DNA from: Cryptomeria japonica
Taxonomy: Eukaryota; Streptophyta; Pinopsida; Cupressales; Cupressaceae
Assembly (NCBI RefSeq): GCF_030272615.1
Contig: NC_081406.1
Span: forward strand, 234,226,396 to 234,290,395
Length of the DNA: 64,000 nucleotides
Direction of reading: 5' to 3'
Made by a program: the position numbers and the translations under genes. Each line of letters begins with the position of its first letter. Within the stretch, counting starts at the first letter, position 1. This document shows, piece after piece, positions 1-10,939 of the stretch. A model generated the notes under the pieces. That model saw only the letters and a program-made list of their open reading frames with translations, searched no databases and had not been told where the DNA came from.

Positions 1-440
1 TATTCTTCCCATGTGTTTTTATCTGGTATTCTCTGATATTTTTCACATATATACGTACTCCCCCTTTGACATTAATGCCAAAAACTGATGAAAGAATTGA
101 AAGAATTTCATAACAAAAGAAAAATTGAATACTATTAGTTTCACTGAAGCTTAATCATCTTCAAGATTTCTGGGTATGCCTTTTGCAATTACTTAAGATA
201 TGTATCCTAGCCATTCTAAAAGTATCAGAAATGGATGTTAATCCATTTAGTAAGTGGGCATGTGTTTCCTTCTATTGGACATCTACCGGTATGGGTTTAG
301 CTATCATGTCCATGCACTCTCTCTAATGAACACCCAATGAATCTAATCTAGGACTTACCAATCCTCTTAGACTTCTTTCTCTTCACATGATTTTATCTCT
401 CATTCTCAAAAGAAAAAAATTGGTTCTCTATAGACAAAAT

Positions 441-1235
441 TTATCCATCAACAAATGTGGTCAGTGCAGTCAATCCATCATAAGAATTAGCAATTTTAGC
501 TATCTTGTCATATAGCTCCTTTAATTTGCTATCTACATTTGCTGTAAGAATTTCTATGTTACAACACACTCTGTAGATATTTGTACATTGTTTTAAACAA
601 ACCTCAATAGGAATACGTTTTTCCTCAATTTTCTTCTTCTCTATTTCTATAATATGATCAAAAGCTATTCTTTTAGCTACTGTGAATATATCCAAAGCCT
701 ATCGGTCTACAATCTGCCTCAAAGATTGAAAATTGTTAGAGATATGCTTTGTTGGAGTCTTGAGATTGCTGGAAGGGCTTGCTCCATCTTCAATCTGATA
801 GTTAGGTATTAATCTATGCAACATTGTGACTGATTGATCAATTATTCCTTTATCTATAGTACCTTCCTTTAGTAGTTTTTGAGTAGCCATCATCATCAAT
901 TCAGTTGGACTCAACTCAGAGACTGATTTCTTCTCAACCTGAGAAGTGTCAATTGCCAATACCTTTGCTGGGGAATCAATTTTGACTGCTGGTATGGACT
1001 CAGTTGCTTTTACCTTGTCCATCTCAACCTCTTTTGCACCGGTGGCTTCGACACTTGGTGTAGTGTTAGTTACTTTTGGTGGAGTATTATCCATAGTATT
1101 TATAGTGTCATATACATTGCCTTGCTCAAAAATTGTTTGTGTCGGTACAGACTGTACACTCTCCTTAATTGTCAGTTTTGTCTGAATATCTATAGTTATT
1201 GTCGGTTGTGTCAAAAATGGAGTTGAACTGGCCAA
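441..1235 (-). mobile_element. Disordered and helical ORFs at the distal end of LTR fossil
   Basis: Two adjacent ORFs are present. The one at 699-1,235 (178 codons) is Thr/Ser/Pro/Val-rich and largely disordered, with a short helical end. The one at 441-695 (84 codons) is helical with Lys/Glu-rich and Cys-containing stretches. Neither has a recognised domain. They continue the minus-strand block of the fossil towards the window start. Nothing is seen in 1-440. Confidence 0.3.
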
Positions 1236-1322
1236 AATACCTTTCCCTTTTGATTTGTCAGGAATGGTGGAAGTTGTTGCCCTTGCAAATTCTTCTTGAG
1301 ATGTGAGAAAATCTGAGTTTTT

Positions 1323-1619
1323 CTAAAAGAATTTGGTCCATCCCTTACTAGTCTCATTTATCACCCCATTCACTCTCCCCATCATAAGGCTTATCTTCCA
1401 AGGTTTACTACTGAAAACTATCCTATTTGCACTATCTATGCATCTTTTCATTTCTTCATTATTTATAGCACCACACATTTTCAAAAGTGCTACTTCCTTA
1501 ATCTCCCTATCTTTCTTGGCAACGCCAAGTCTTCTAGCCTCAAGTTTATTATACAAGGATAAAGGTATCTCCTTCAAAATTTCAACTAAGGATTTCTCAT
1601 AAATTTCTATATACAACAA
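1323..1619 (-). mobile_element. ORF of unknown role in LTR fossil
   Basis: A 98-codon ORF follows the larger ORF on the same strand. It has an aliphatic, Lys/Glu-rich composition and no recognised motif. It is listed because it belongs to the ordered minus-strand block and is not a shadow of another gene. Confidence 0.3.
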
Positions 1620-1634
1620 AATAGCCTCTTCTAA

Positions 1635-2924
1635 TTAATTTTTCTCATTCTCTTCTAAATCTTCATAGTACTTTGATACATTTTTCAATATTCCATCTTT
1701 TCTAATTTCATCAATAAGCTCAACACAGGTCATTGTGGTCTTATTAGTTTCAGTATCATCAACCTTCTTCTTTTTGCTTGTGGTTGCCGATGTGACTAGT
1801 TTCCTCTTTTGCATAGGCTTCCTTGCCGGTGGTGGAGGTGCAATAGGCTTAGTTGTCTTTCTATCAAGTCTCCTCCTAGGCTCTGCCTTCTTCTTCTCTA
1901 CCGGTGGTTGTACCACATTCTTCCTTTGTACCCTTCTGAAAGCCAGAGGTTCATTATCCTCACAATCAGAATCAGAAGTGATAGGGGAAATGTGAGCTTG
2001 TGGCTTCTTCACTTCTACAGTACCAACCTCTACCAATTTAGCTTCCAGTTTGGATCCTGGACCCAATTGAGTGTCTATCTTATAAATTACATCTTGTACA
2101 TATGCAGACATCTTTTCTATTTTCTTCTCTCTTCTCTTCTTATTAAAACTAGTTTTCACTTCAAGAGCCTTCTCTCCTGCTGTACCAAAATGCTCTATTT
2201 TATCATCTAATGGGGCATCCAACAACATCTTTGCATAGACTTCAAAAATGATATCATCCACCTCATATCCATGCTCTATCACCTGTATTGTCATTGGTTC
2301 AACTGCTTCCATAAGAGTTTCATTAGTTTTAACCATAAAATAGATATCAGTGGAATACTTCTCCACAATGTTCTTTGATATTCTCTCCCTTTGCCTCATG
2401 TTTTCTTGGAATGTCTTGAAATACCCCCAAAGTTTCTCATCTCTTCTGGTACCAAGACCGGTGATTGCTTCCTTGGTTTGCATACCTACCGGTATGTCAT
2501 GATCCCAATGCTTCTTCCCTAGACCGAGTAGCTCATTCAGGAAGTAAATAATTAAACAAACAATTAAATTTCCATATCTAGAAGTGCCTTTCTTGATTCC
2601 TTTGATCTTACCAAGGTTCAACATCAATTCACTCCTCATCCATTCACATAAATCATACTTAACATTATTCCTTAGCATTTGATATGCAGCATGAATGCAT
2701 GAACTAGCAATAGAATTCAATCGGTTGGATTGAGTTACCTTGTAACCTATTATCATGCTTGCAAATTTTACATCAATGTTGGTGATTGTGTTGATGCTCA
2801 TTGATCTGCTATCAGGAGTTGCACCGGTGAGTTTCTCGATCTCTATGTTGGAAATTCTTTTGCCATGTTCTTGTCCAACTTTGGGTAAGTTGGTGACTGG
2901 TTGAATAGCCTCCTTCATGATCAT
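1635..2924 (-). mobile_element. Large plant-specific ORF in LTR fossil, function unknown
   Basis: This 429-codon ORF has a globular first half (about residues 30-250). That half includes a helix-rich stretch around YDLCEWMRSELMLNLGKIKG and a hydrophobic strand LIVCLIIYFLNELLGLG. A Lys/Glu-rich helical stretch follows (about 255-300), then a disordered basic, Pro-rich tail with PPPPARK (about 330-400). The layout resembles the 'putative plant transposon protein' type reading frames found in plant retroelements. That comparison is from memory and not confirmed. It shows no enzymatic motif. Confidence 0.45.
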
Positions 2925-2999
2925 GTAAGGCCTATCTAGCCAAATAAATTCATTGTCGACCCTTCTTAGAACGTATCTGATAACCTCATCTTTGAATTT

Positions 3000-3317
3000 T
3001 TATATGTACAGAATATCGGTTAACCTTAGATCCTCAATTGCTTTGTGTTCTTGTTTGATGGTTCTGGATTCTACCAGTATCACAGATTGATATGTTCTTT
3101 TGATGTCCTCTATGCCCAAATCCTCCAGGGTGCAGTGAATGTATTCCCTCACATCTTCAACATACATTATGCCGTCAGGAATCCTAGAAAATGCTCCCAC
3201 AGAGTCTTTCTTTCTAGAAATTTTGGGAGCCTCCTTAAATACTGGCCTTACCCTATCCTTGACTTTGACAATGCTGGGATTTACAATGAAAGTAGGAGTT
3301 GAAGATCCAGATGCCAT
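3000..3317 (-). mobile_element. Unfamiliar ORF after the zinc-knuckle region (fossil part)
   Basis: A 105-codon ORF begins MASGSSTPTFIVNPS about 340 bp downstream of the zinc-knuckle stretch. The start resembles a real initiator, with a Ser/Thr-rich disordered N-terminus followed by a more globular stretch. No domain could be named with confidence. Its order and strand tie it to the neighbouring block at 1,635-2,924. Confidence 0.4.
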
Positions 3318-3657
3318 TTCAAAAAATACCTGAAAGTGAGTGCCGGTGGAAGATTGAGTGCTTCAGATAATTGCTCGAAATCCTCTCACAATGTTTTTTC
3401 TCCCTCTTAACTCACCTTTTCTTTGCTCTGAATGCTTGAATTCTTGGTGAGTGAAAATGATTTCACTTACCCCCTTTTATCGGCAAATAAAACCCTAATT
3501 TTCTATAATAAATGCTTCACCAACAACCCTAGAGATGTCGGTTTCATAGTCATGTGTCAGGTGAACCTTCATCGATGATGAACACGACTCTCTTGATCTC
3601 TTCCAGGGTAATAGGAAAAATTTAGCAATGACTTTTCTAACCCCTAAGGCTTATGCC

Positions 3658-4140
3658 TCAGTTACCAGTGGAATTTCCTGTTGGTGGAGGAATACCTTGT
3701 TCTACCAGTGTAGATCCATCTCCACTTGGTTCTTCAGATTTTCTAACCCATCTCTTGGTGTGATCTTGTTGTATTTCATCTACCTTCTGCTTTCCTTTCT
3801 CATTATCTTTGTCATTATTAACTGGTTGAGTCTTGCTTCTGCAATACTTAGCAATATGAGCTATTTTGTTGCATGTATAACATGTAAAATTATTCTTCAG
3901 AATTGCTTTGACATATCCGGTATCATTTCTTGTCCTACAATGATTAACAAAATGTCCAAACTTTCCACATGCATGACATTTAACATTCATTATGCAATCT
4001 TCTGATCTATAACCATATTTCTTGCAATTTGTGCATTGACTTGGAACAAAATTGTAGTTTTGATTTGCTTTATTTCTACATTGTTTAGCCATATGCCCAA
4101 ATTTATTGCAAACAAAACATCTACCATTGAATTTATAAGC
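3658..4140 (-). mobile_element. Zinc-knuckle (nucleocapsid-like) part of fossil
   Basis: Four CCHC zinc knuckles can be read in order: CFVCNKFGHMAKQC, CTNCKKYGYRSEDC (with Tyr at the usual His position), CHACGKFGHFVNHC and CYTCNKIAHIAKYC. Such arrays bind RNA in retrotransposon gag proteins. A Lys/Glu-rich tail and a Pro/Ser/Gly-rich end follow. Four knuckles is more than the one or two typical of plant Copia gag. No protease motif follows. Confidence 0.65.
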
Positions 4141-4290
4141 ATTAGATTGCCTTACTAGTTTCCTCTATTCTGATGAGTTCTGCATACCGGTTGTCTGATC
4201 TTCATTTGTAGTACCAGAGCTTTCACCTTGTACAAATCCAAGTCCTCTAGAATCATCAATTTGTCTTTATCTTTTCAATAAGTCATCCAA

Positions 4291-4557
4291 CTATGCACTG
4301 ATCCTAAAATTTTCTTTATACTCACTTGCAGTAGTCAGATCATCTCTCAGAGTAGTTATTTGTCTTTCAAGTTCTTGTTCATTGTTCCGGGAGTGTGACA
4401 AATCAGTTCTCAACAAATTATTCTCATGAGTCAATCTGCGACATTCATCAAATTTGTTCTTCAAAGATATGACAAGATTATCTTCCTTCTTCTTTCTATC
4501 CTCAATATCTTTTGATAACCTCATAGTCAGATCTTGCATTTCACTCTTCATGAGCAT
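4291..4557 (-). mobile_element. Coiled-coil part of gag-like region (fossil)
   Basis: An 88-codon open stretch is rich in Glu, Lys, Arg and Leu with heptad-like spacing, which indicates a coiled coil. Similar charged helical sequence continues on its 5' side towards the LTR. It sits between the primer-binding site and the zinc-knuckle stretch, where the capsid and assembly part of gag would be expected. A recognisable UBN2-type Copia gag domain was not seen. It is part of a broken element. Confidence 0.5.
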
Positions 4558-4841
4558 GTTTTCTTGACTTAGTTTCTGAAATTGTTCCTTAAGAGCATTC
4601 TTCTCTACTCATCATCCAGTTTATGCAAAAGTTATTATCTCTTGGCTTGAGCAGATGATAACCTTTCTTGCAGGATAAGAATGAATTCATTTGCAGAATT
4701 CAATTCTTCTTGCAATTTCAAGTTCTTCATCCTTTCAGCATCATAATACTCAAGAGCCATCTCAAGTTGCTTCTACATAACCATGTTCAAAGATTCCAGT
4801 TTTAGGCTCTTCCTCAAGATGTTAAACTTCTTTTGAGGTAC

Positions 4842-4858
4842 CAAGTTTTGATACCAAT
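4842..4858 (-). other. Primer-binding site (initiator tRNA-Met type)
   Basis: Read on the minus strand, attggtatcaaaacttgg follows the LTR end. Its tggtatca core matches the usual plant initiator-Met primer site. It orients the element as minus strand. Confidence 0.6.
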
Positions 4859-5761
4859 TGTTGCGATCCAAGAACACTGAGAGGAGGGGGTGAATTAGTG
4901 TTCTGCCGGTATGAACAATTTTTATCCTTTTATACCATACACGTATAAACTAGTAAACAAATAAACATATAACAAGAAACAAATAAACCATCCACATAAA
5001 TAAACACCATAACACAGAGAATTTATACGTGGAAAACCTCAAAGAGGAAAAACCACAGTGGGATTTGTGGCCCACAATATAAGTTCACTGGCCATATGAA
5101 AAGATATTACATATAATAGGGGCCTGCACATGCAGGAAGGCACACTGCTTAGAGCATACTACTCATCACTAAAGAGCCTCACTGACTACAAGCTTTCTGC
5201 TAAAGTAAATTATAGAAAATGAACTCAAGAATGCATCTACTATGCCGAATAGAGTTCCGGTTCTGGCTCTACTCTGTACCGGTTCATAAACCCTGAACTA
5301 CTACTGGTATCTCTTCTCTTCCAAGATTGCTTTGCCAAGCTATCTGTAGATCATTGCATGACATAAAATTCGCATACAAAATGATCTTCATACATATATT
5401 TCACATTATACAGTTCTGCTATATTCTCCTATATCCACACATTTCACATCTTCCAAAATAACCTAGCAAACTGACCTATATACCCATTACAAATAATATG
5501 CCTTATGTCAGCTTACAAACATTTACAAAAGATATTGAATGTCGGCCTTGACAATAATTATAAAATTATTCATTAAGTAAATCCTCCTTGATGTCGGCTT
5601 CCAATGAAATATTGATGTCGGTGTCAGTGTCGTTGTAGCCCTGAATGCTCCAAAGCCGGTATCTATCGAGATATGTCTCCTAGTGCCAGTATATGACTTC
5701 CATCTAATCTTGTTGCCATCAATGACAACAAAATGAATCCACTGAGTGTCAATTGCCAACA
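4859..5761 (-). repeat. 5' LTR of the minus-strand LTR fossil
   Basis: The segment is bounded by tgttg at its low end and caaca at its high end, a perfect 5-bp terminal inverted pair of the TG...CA type, and is about 903 bp long. A primer-binding site lies immediately inside it. A diverged relative of the same LTR, sharing the blocks around 5,027-5,200, occurs at 10,940-12,150. The outer boundary is inferred from the terminal motif, since no second LTR of this element is in the window. Confidence 0.6.
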
Positions 5762-6690
5762 AGAAGAAGATGAGGTGAGTCATGATGAGGCTTGTGTTGA
5801 TTTCATTTTTGGAATGATATTGGGAAGAGATCTATGAGATGTAGAAAATCTCAATAAAGAAAGACAATTATTGTATGAATTAGAAAGATCTGAGAGCAGC
5901 CCACACAAAAGAAGAGAGAAGAGAGGAGAAAATGGCTGTGATGGATGGTTAGTTGGTACACAAAGAATATGATGGAGAATAAAATACCTCATAGATTGAA
6001 GTGGAAGATGAAATTCAATGTGGATTTGGAGGTTGATTGAGGATCTGATGAGGATGGCACAAAGATTAAAGAGTTTAATGAAGAAGAAGATGTAGTAGAT
6101 CTACTTAAGGAAGTTGTAGATGTAGTAAAAGGTGATGAAGAAGACATTGTAGTAGTAGAGGTTGAAGAGATGTTGTAGCAAAGGTAATTGTTTATTTTTC
6201 TGAGTTTTGTGAAGTAGAGATGAATAGAAATGAGTTAATACAAGTAGATGTTGCACATGAGACTTTAGAAATTATAGAGAGAGTGCAAGTGAATGTTGTA
6301 GATTTGTATAGGGAGACGGTTTGTTTACATGTGAAGTAGTAGAGGATGTTGCCAGTTAGTTAGATTCGATGGAGGTGGTTGATTTGTGGGTCAAAACCCA
6401 CGAGAGAGAATAGTTGAGAATTTTTTTGGTAAATAAGGATGGTAAATAGTGGATTCTAATCCATGACTGGAGGGAAGAATGCTAAGTTGAGTCATGAGAG
6501 GAGGATGACGATTTTTCTAGAGAGATGCTGGAAGAGGAAGAAAACTAAGTACTTTTATGAACCTGACATAGTGATGGAGTTAATTGTAGGTTGTTTACAA
6601 CGTGGATAGATAATCCTATTACCTAACTCTATTTTCTGAGTTCTACACTCAGAAAATTTCTTAGATGACATATCTAGTGTAGGAGCACAT
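5762..6690 (+). mobile_element. Relic related to the 7.6-10.7 kb non-autonomous LTR element
   Basis: From about 6,050 the text is Glu/Asp/Val-coding and GAAGAAG-rich. From about 6,360 to 6,680 it runs parallel to the 3' internal end of the element at 7,606-10,669. Both contain a stretch around 'ctattttctgagttctacac' / 'ctattttgtgagcctatgct' and the following 'ctcaca/ctcagaaa' context, and both lead into a tgtag... sequence resembling the LTR start. The relic has diverged heavily and is broken. The minus-strand LTR element sits against its left edge. Confidence 0.45.
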
Positions 6691-7605
6691 GGGGGCGTCG
6701 ACAATTGACACCACCGATTTCGGCTTGTTTTGATTTTCGCTTGACATCTCTCATTTAGCCTGCCGAAGTTTGACTATGACAATGGAGGGTGAAATGGAAA
6801 GTTTAAAATGCAGATGTTGACTTCCAATTGCCTTGGTGTAAAACCAATTTTTCACAATCTTTGTCGGAACGCCATGACCTAGAATAGGTTCAGGTGTCCA
6901 TTGGAGCATAATGATCATTTTGGAAATGCTTTGGATGGCATGTATCTAGAATACAAAAGTGTAGAGAAGACTCGCGACAATAATGGTTATAGGATATGTT
7001 TAGAATGACTATAGTGAGGAGGATTAGAGATTTTCTCCCAAAAGCAATGGGCAGGTGTGAAGCTGAATAAGTTCACTAATGCCAGCTTTCTCAGTGGTAT
7101 GCGCAAGAAGTGTTTGGTAAGTAGAATGCATTGGATCTATACTACCAAATGCAAAGGATGAGTTTTAAAGAATCTTCAATAAACACCATTCACCTTCCTA
7201 TAATGGTTTAGGAATGTCACCAGATAGATGAAACTAGAATGGAAGATGAAATTTCAGTGATAAGGTACGTGGACGATTCATCATTGCTTTATTTCAAAAC
7301 ACCATCGATCGAATGACAGATGGAAGGAAATAAAAATTCAAAACTCATAAAAATATATCTAGTTCAAAATGAATAAGATATGGGAGCCATAGTTCTAGTA
7401 AATGGGAACGAAGGGAGACAAATAGATGCACAAAAAAGACCGATCAACTGGCAGTTTGGAAGACATCGATTGGAATCACAGAAGTAGAAAAGACTCCGTA
7501 GTCTTATAAAATTCTATTGTAATGGTTGGTCAGATAATAACCGATGATAAGAGGGAAATGAACAAGAGAGGAGGAGGTGACAAAGAGAACGGGAAGAGCT
7601 GCTAA
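6691..7605. other. No gene recognised
   Basis: Purine-rich, low-complexity sequence with no ORF longer than about 60 codons that looks coding and no RNA gene seen. It separates two related LTR-element remains and may be older element sequence. Confidence 0.4.
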
Positions 7606-8274
7606 TGTAGAGCATTGTGTCTACTCATGCCAGAATGGGAGACACATGTGTGGTGATTGTAGAGGAAGGAACTAATGCAAGAGAGTCGGCCCAAAATAGT
7701 AAGAAGATTTAAGGTTGCAATGTAATGGTACAAAGTGGACTCCTATGAAATTAAAAACGACAAACTTGAAATGGTTTACAACTTTCATTAATGCCATGTA
7801 ATTTTGTGGAAGTAGTGAGTTGTGCAGTGGTAGTCCAAAGAAAGGAAGTGTAACCCAGCTATAGAGAATTCATGGCCAAAAGTCCATTAAATAAAGGAGC
7901 TGCGTAGTGGGAGGGGGGAAGACAGATATGTAGAGGCAAGGTATCAATGTGACGAAGGGCATTGGGTGTTGGGCTGGGTAGAAAATAGTGTCGCCAATAA
8001 AGCTTAGCAGCGTCCAGGAAGGTTGAGATAGTGTGGAAGTTGTAGTTGAGAGAGCATAGAGTGGAGAGCTTGCAGAGTCCATGGTTAGAATAGAGAATGC
8101 AGGGGAATGTGAGAATGTTTGTTTGGCCATTGATGTAATTTTTTTTTGGTTTGCATATCTGATATGAATATAAAATGTTTATTTGTTGTAGTCGAATGAA
8201 TACAAAGAGTCTCTGCATTAAGTTTTTTATTTATTTTTCATGCATTAGGCAAGAGTGAGTCTCCCACTACATCA
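7606..8274 (+). repeat. 5' LTR of the LARD-like element
   Basis: A 669-bp TG...CA repeat whose sequence is matched over its full length by 9,985-10,669. Recognisable shared blocks include gggagacacatgtgtggtga and gtggtagtccaaagaaagga. Confidence 0.8.
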
Positions 8275-8275
8275 G

Positions 8276-8287
8276 TGGTATCGGAGC
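8276..8287 (+). other. Primer-binding site (tRNA-Met type)
   Basis: The sequence tggtatcggagc begins two bases after the LTR end and is close to the canonical tggtatcagagc. Confidence 0.7.
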
Positions 8288-8720
8288 TAGAAGATTCTAA
8301 GCATGCAGATAGATTCGACGAAGTGAGGCAGTTTGCACAAGGACCTGTGGGCTTGATTGTGTGAGAGATTTATTACATGTGTACATGCAACTTGCAAGAA
8401 GAACTTTTTAGAGGGTTTGAGGAGTTGAGACTCCAGCAGGTGTAAACAAATCACTAAATGTGAGGCAATTCACATGTGTGAGACTAAGGGTTTGAATATT
8501 TGAGTAGAAAAGAGAAGATCAAGGTAAAGTAAGTATTTCCTGTTACACAATGAAGGGAATAGATGTTAGACGAAGAGTTTGGATTTTGGACTTAGAAGAA
8601 GGAATCAATTTTTGTAGACTTAAGAAATAGATAATACAAATAAGAAAAATAACATGTATGATTGATGAGATAGAAGAAACAATGGAAGGGACTTTGGAAT
8701 TTTGATTTAAAGACATAGCG

Positions 8721-9128
8721 ATGTTGGAAAAGAGGAGGAGAAGATCAATTAAAAAAAGAAAGATTTCAGATATGAAAGAGATGGTGCAAAATGAGATGAA
8801 GGATCTCATGAATAGAATGTCCATATTGAGTGAGCTAATGAGAAATAAGAATAGAATTCCAGAGTTCAATTTAGAAGAAACTAGAGAGGGAAGTGAGAGT
8901 TATCTTGAAGAGATGACAACGTCAAGTGTTGCGGATTTGAGTAGTGCAGTGGAGAGTGATAATGATATCATACTTAGTCATAGGTTTGAAGATGAAGGTG
9001 TGATTAAAGAAGTGCCTAAAGAAGGTAAAGGTATAGAAGACACAGTAGTTTTTGTGCCAAGCGAAGAAGATACTCAAGATGTGGAAGCTAAGATGATGCA
9101 CTTTGAGGACCCCTTGTTTGATGAGTAG
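8721..9128 (+). mobile_element. Acidic coiled-coil ORF inside LARD-like element (fossil)
   Basis: A 135-codon ORF opens with a very basic segment (KRRRRSIKKRK), followed by a Met/Glu/Leu helical stretch and then a strongly acidic tail. It lies about 450 bp inside the 5' LTR. It resembles no known gag protein. The basic-then-acidic helical layout could suit nucleic-acid or particle binding, but that is inference only. Related peptide text occurs in the relic at 5,762-6,690. Confidence 0.4.
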
Positions 9129-9281
9129 ATTTATGAAGATGAGGATGTCATCTTGGATGAGGCGATTAGAAGAACCAATAGCTTCTTGGAAGGTGAACTT
9201 GAGAAGAAGGAAGATATTGTAGTCAAAGAGGAACATGTTGGTTTTTTGAAAGCTAACTAAGAAGAAGCTGAAAATGACGAC

Positions 9282-9599
9282 TTGTTGATGTCTATTGAAG
9301 CAATTGATAGAGAAAGTGATGAATTAATTCTACGTGGGGCAAAGGTTGCCACAAAAGGTGGGGCTAAATCAAATATTATTGATTTCTTTCATGTTAATGA
9401 GAGTAAAAGGATAGAGGATATAATTTCAGTAGTTGATGACTTTGTTGAAGTCAAATTTGAGAAGCTTGATGCGGAGGTAAATTTTTCTAAATTTAGTAAT
9501 AAAAATTTTGAGATGGATTTTTGTGTTGAAGTAAGTAGTGAATTGACAAGGCAGAATACAAATGTTGCATGTTTGTATGTGGAAGTTATGAAAGATTGA
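9282..9599 (+). mobile_element. Second acidic ORF inside LARD-like element (fossil)
   Basis: A 105-codon ORF is rich in Glu, Asp, Val and Phe and ends in a Cys-containing stretch. No domain is recognised. It lies between the first ORF and the 3' LTR, and similar peptide text occurs in the relic near 6,200-6,330. Confidence 0.35.
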
Positions 9600-9984
9600 G
9601 CCTGTTAAGCTTGGTCGAGGTGGTCGGTTAATGGAAGATTCAAATCCACAAAAGAGAGGAAGAGTGGAGAGGATATTTGGTGGAGGAGGTTGGTTGGATC
9701 CCACGAAGGAGAAGAAAAGAGGAGAGAGCCATTGGTGTAGGAGGACAAGACATGATGGATACCAATCCATGAGAGGAGCGAAAACTAGTAAGAAAAATTG
9801 CAGAAGGATGGTGATAGGTGTCTTGACGAAATGTTGGAAGAAGAGGAAAAAGAGAGGGCTTCATGTGCAATTGTCACAACAATGGAGTTCGTTGCAGATT
9901 GTTCACAATCTCAAAGGGTGATTCTATCACTCAACTCCTATTTTGTGAGCCTATGCTCACAAACTTTCTACCAAGTGCATCTTA

Positions 9985-10669
9985 TGTAGAGCATCATTCC
10001 TACTCATACTAGAATGGGAGACACATGTGTGGTGATTGTAGAGGAAGTAACACAAGAGAGTTAGCCCAAAATAGTAGGAATATTTAAGGTTGAAATGTAA
10101 TGGCACAAAGTGGAGCCCAATAAAATAAGAAATGAAAGACTTGAAATGGTTTACAACTTTCATTGATGCCATGAAATTATGTGGAAGTAGTGAGATGTGT
10201 AGTGGTAGTCCAAAGAAAGGAAGTGTAACCCATCTATAGAGAAGTTGTGGGCATCAATCCATTAAATAGAGGTGTTGTGCAGTGGGAGGGGGGAAGGTAG
10301 ATATGCAGAGGCAAGCTATCAATGTGAAGAAGGGCACTGGGTGTTGGGCTAGGTAGCAAATAGTGTGGCCAATAGAGCTTAGCAGCATCCAGGAAGGTGG
10401 GGAGAGTGTGGAGTTGTAATTAAAGAGAGAGCAGAGATTGGAGAGCTGGTGGAGTCCATGCATAGAATAGAGAATGCAAGGGAATGTGAGAATGTTTATT
10501 TGGATTGAAAGGCCATTGAAGGCCATTGATATAATTTTTGTTTTTGTTTGCACTTCTAATATTAATATAAAATGTTTTTGTTGCAATCAAATGAATGTAG
10601 AGAGTCTCTACATTAACTTTGTTTTTTTTTTTTCATGCATTAGGAAAGAGTGAGTTTCCCACTACATCA
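9985..10669 (+). repeat. 3' LTR of the LARD-like element
   Basis: A 685-bp partner of the repeat at 7,606-8,274, with the same tgtagagcat start and actacatca end. A duplicated 'aaggccattgaaggccattg' near 10,510 partly explains its greater length. Confidence 0.8.
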
Positions 10670-10939
10670 ACTGCGTATAGGTAAGGAGTGTGGGGGATCA
10701 ACCGAGGTGTGTGGAGCTACATAGAGAGGAGAATAGGCTATGAGGGGAATAAAATTGGATATGGAGAAAGGGAGAATAGCGAGAGGGTGTATAAAAAGGA
10801 AGAGAGTCACGGTGTGTAGCTATAAAGTGAATAAAGAAGTAGCCCAATAGGGGAATAAGTGTGTGACTCTTATTTGAGAGTAGTGGAAACATATAGAGCT
10901 TTGTTTGGATGTTATAATTGTTAGAATGAACCGAAGGAT
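10670..10939. other. Short spacer, possible LTR scrap
   Basis: No gene. The run 'gtataaaaaggaagagagtc' followed about 45 bp on by gaataaag looks like the TATA and polyadenylation arrangement of an LTR, but no partner repeat was found. Confidence 0.25.

Larger units (their letters stand above)
1..5761 (-). mobile_element. LTR retroelement fossil, 5' part (family unresolved)
   Basis: On the minus strand an LTR (4,859-5,761) is followed by a primer-binding site, a coiled-coil region, a zinc-knuckle region and then a series of ORFs on the same strand that continue past the window start. No protease, integrase, reverse transcriptase or RNase H motif is visible, so the part seen looks non-autonomous or has its pol elsewhere. 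The tRNA-Met type primer site fits Copia and many other plant LTR elements, so superfamily is left open. The element is broken, with several breaks. The second LTR is outside the window, so age cannot be judged. It lies directly against a relic of another LTR element (5,762-6,690), which suggests insertion into it. Confidence 0.65.
7606..10669 (+). mobile_element. Non-autonomous LTR element (LARD-like), old
   Basis: Two direct repeats, 7,606-8,274 and 9,985-10,669, both begin tgtagagcat and end actacatca. A Met-type primer site follows the first. The 1.7-kb interior encodes only charged, acidic helical peptides and no gag, protease, integrase or RT motif. This makes it a large-retrotransposon-derivative-like element that would depend on a partner. 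By eye the LTRs differ at very roughly one position in eight to ten, so the insertion is old. No convincing target-site duplication was found. The element is broken, with a few breaks. Confidence 0.75.

Noticed and set aside
946-2210. Plus-strand ORFs opposite the minus-strand LTR fossil
   Set aside because: Hydrophobic or Cys/Ser-rich mirror translations of the Pro/Lys-rich minus-strand ORFs; no independent motif.
7859-8218. Minus-strand ORF repeated at 10,254-10,586
   Set aside because: The repetition is explained by the two LTRs; the peptide is an antisense reading of the LTR and not a gene family.
7601-10674. Target-site duplication for the LARD-like element
   Set aside because: Flanks gctaa and actgc do not match, so none is claimed.
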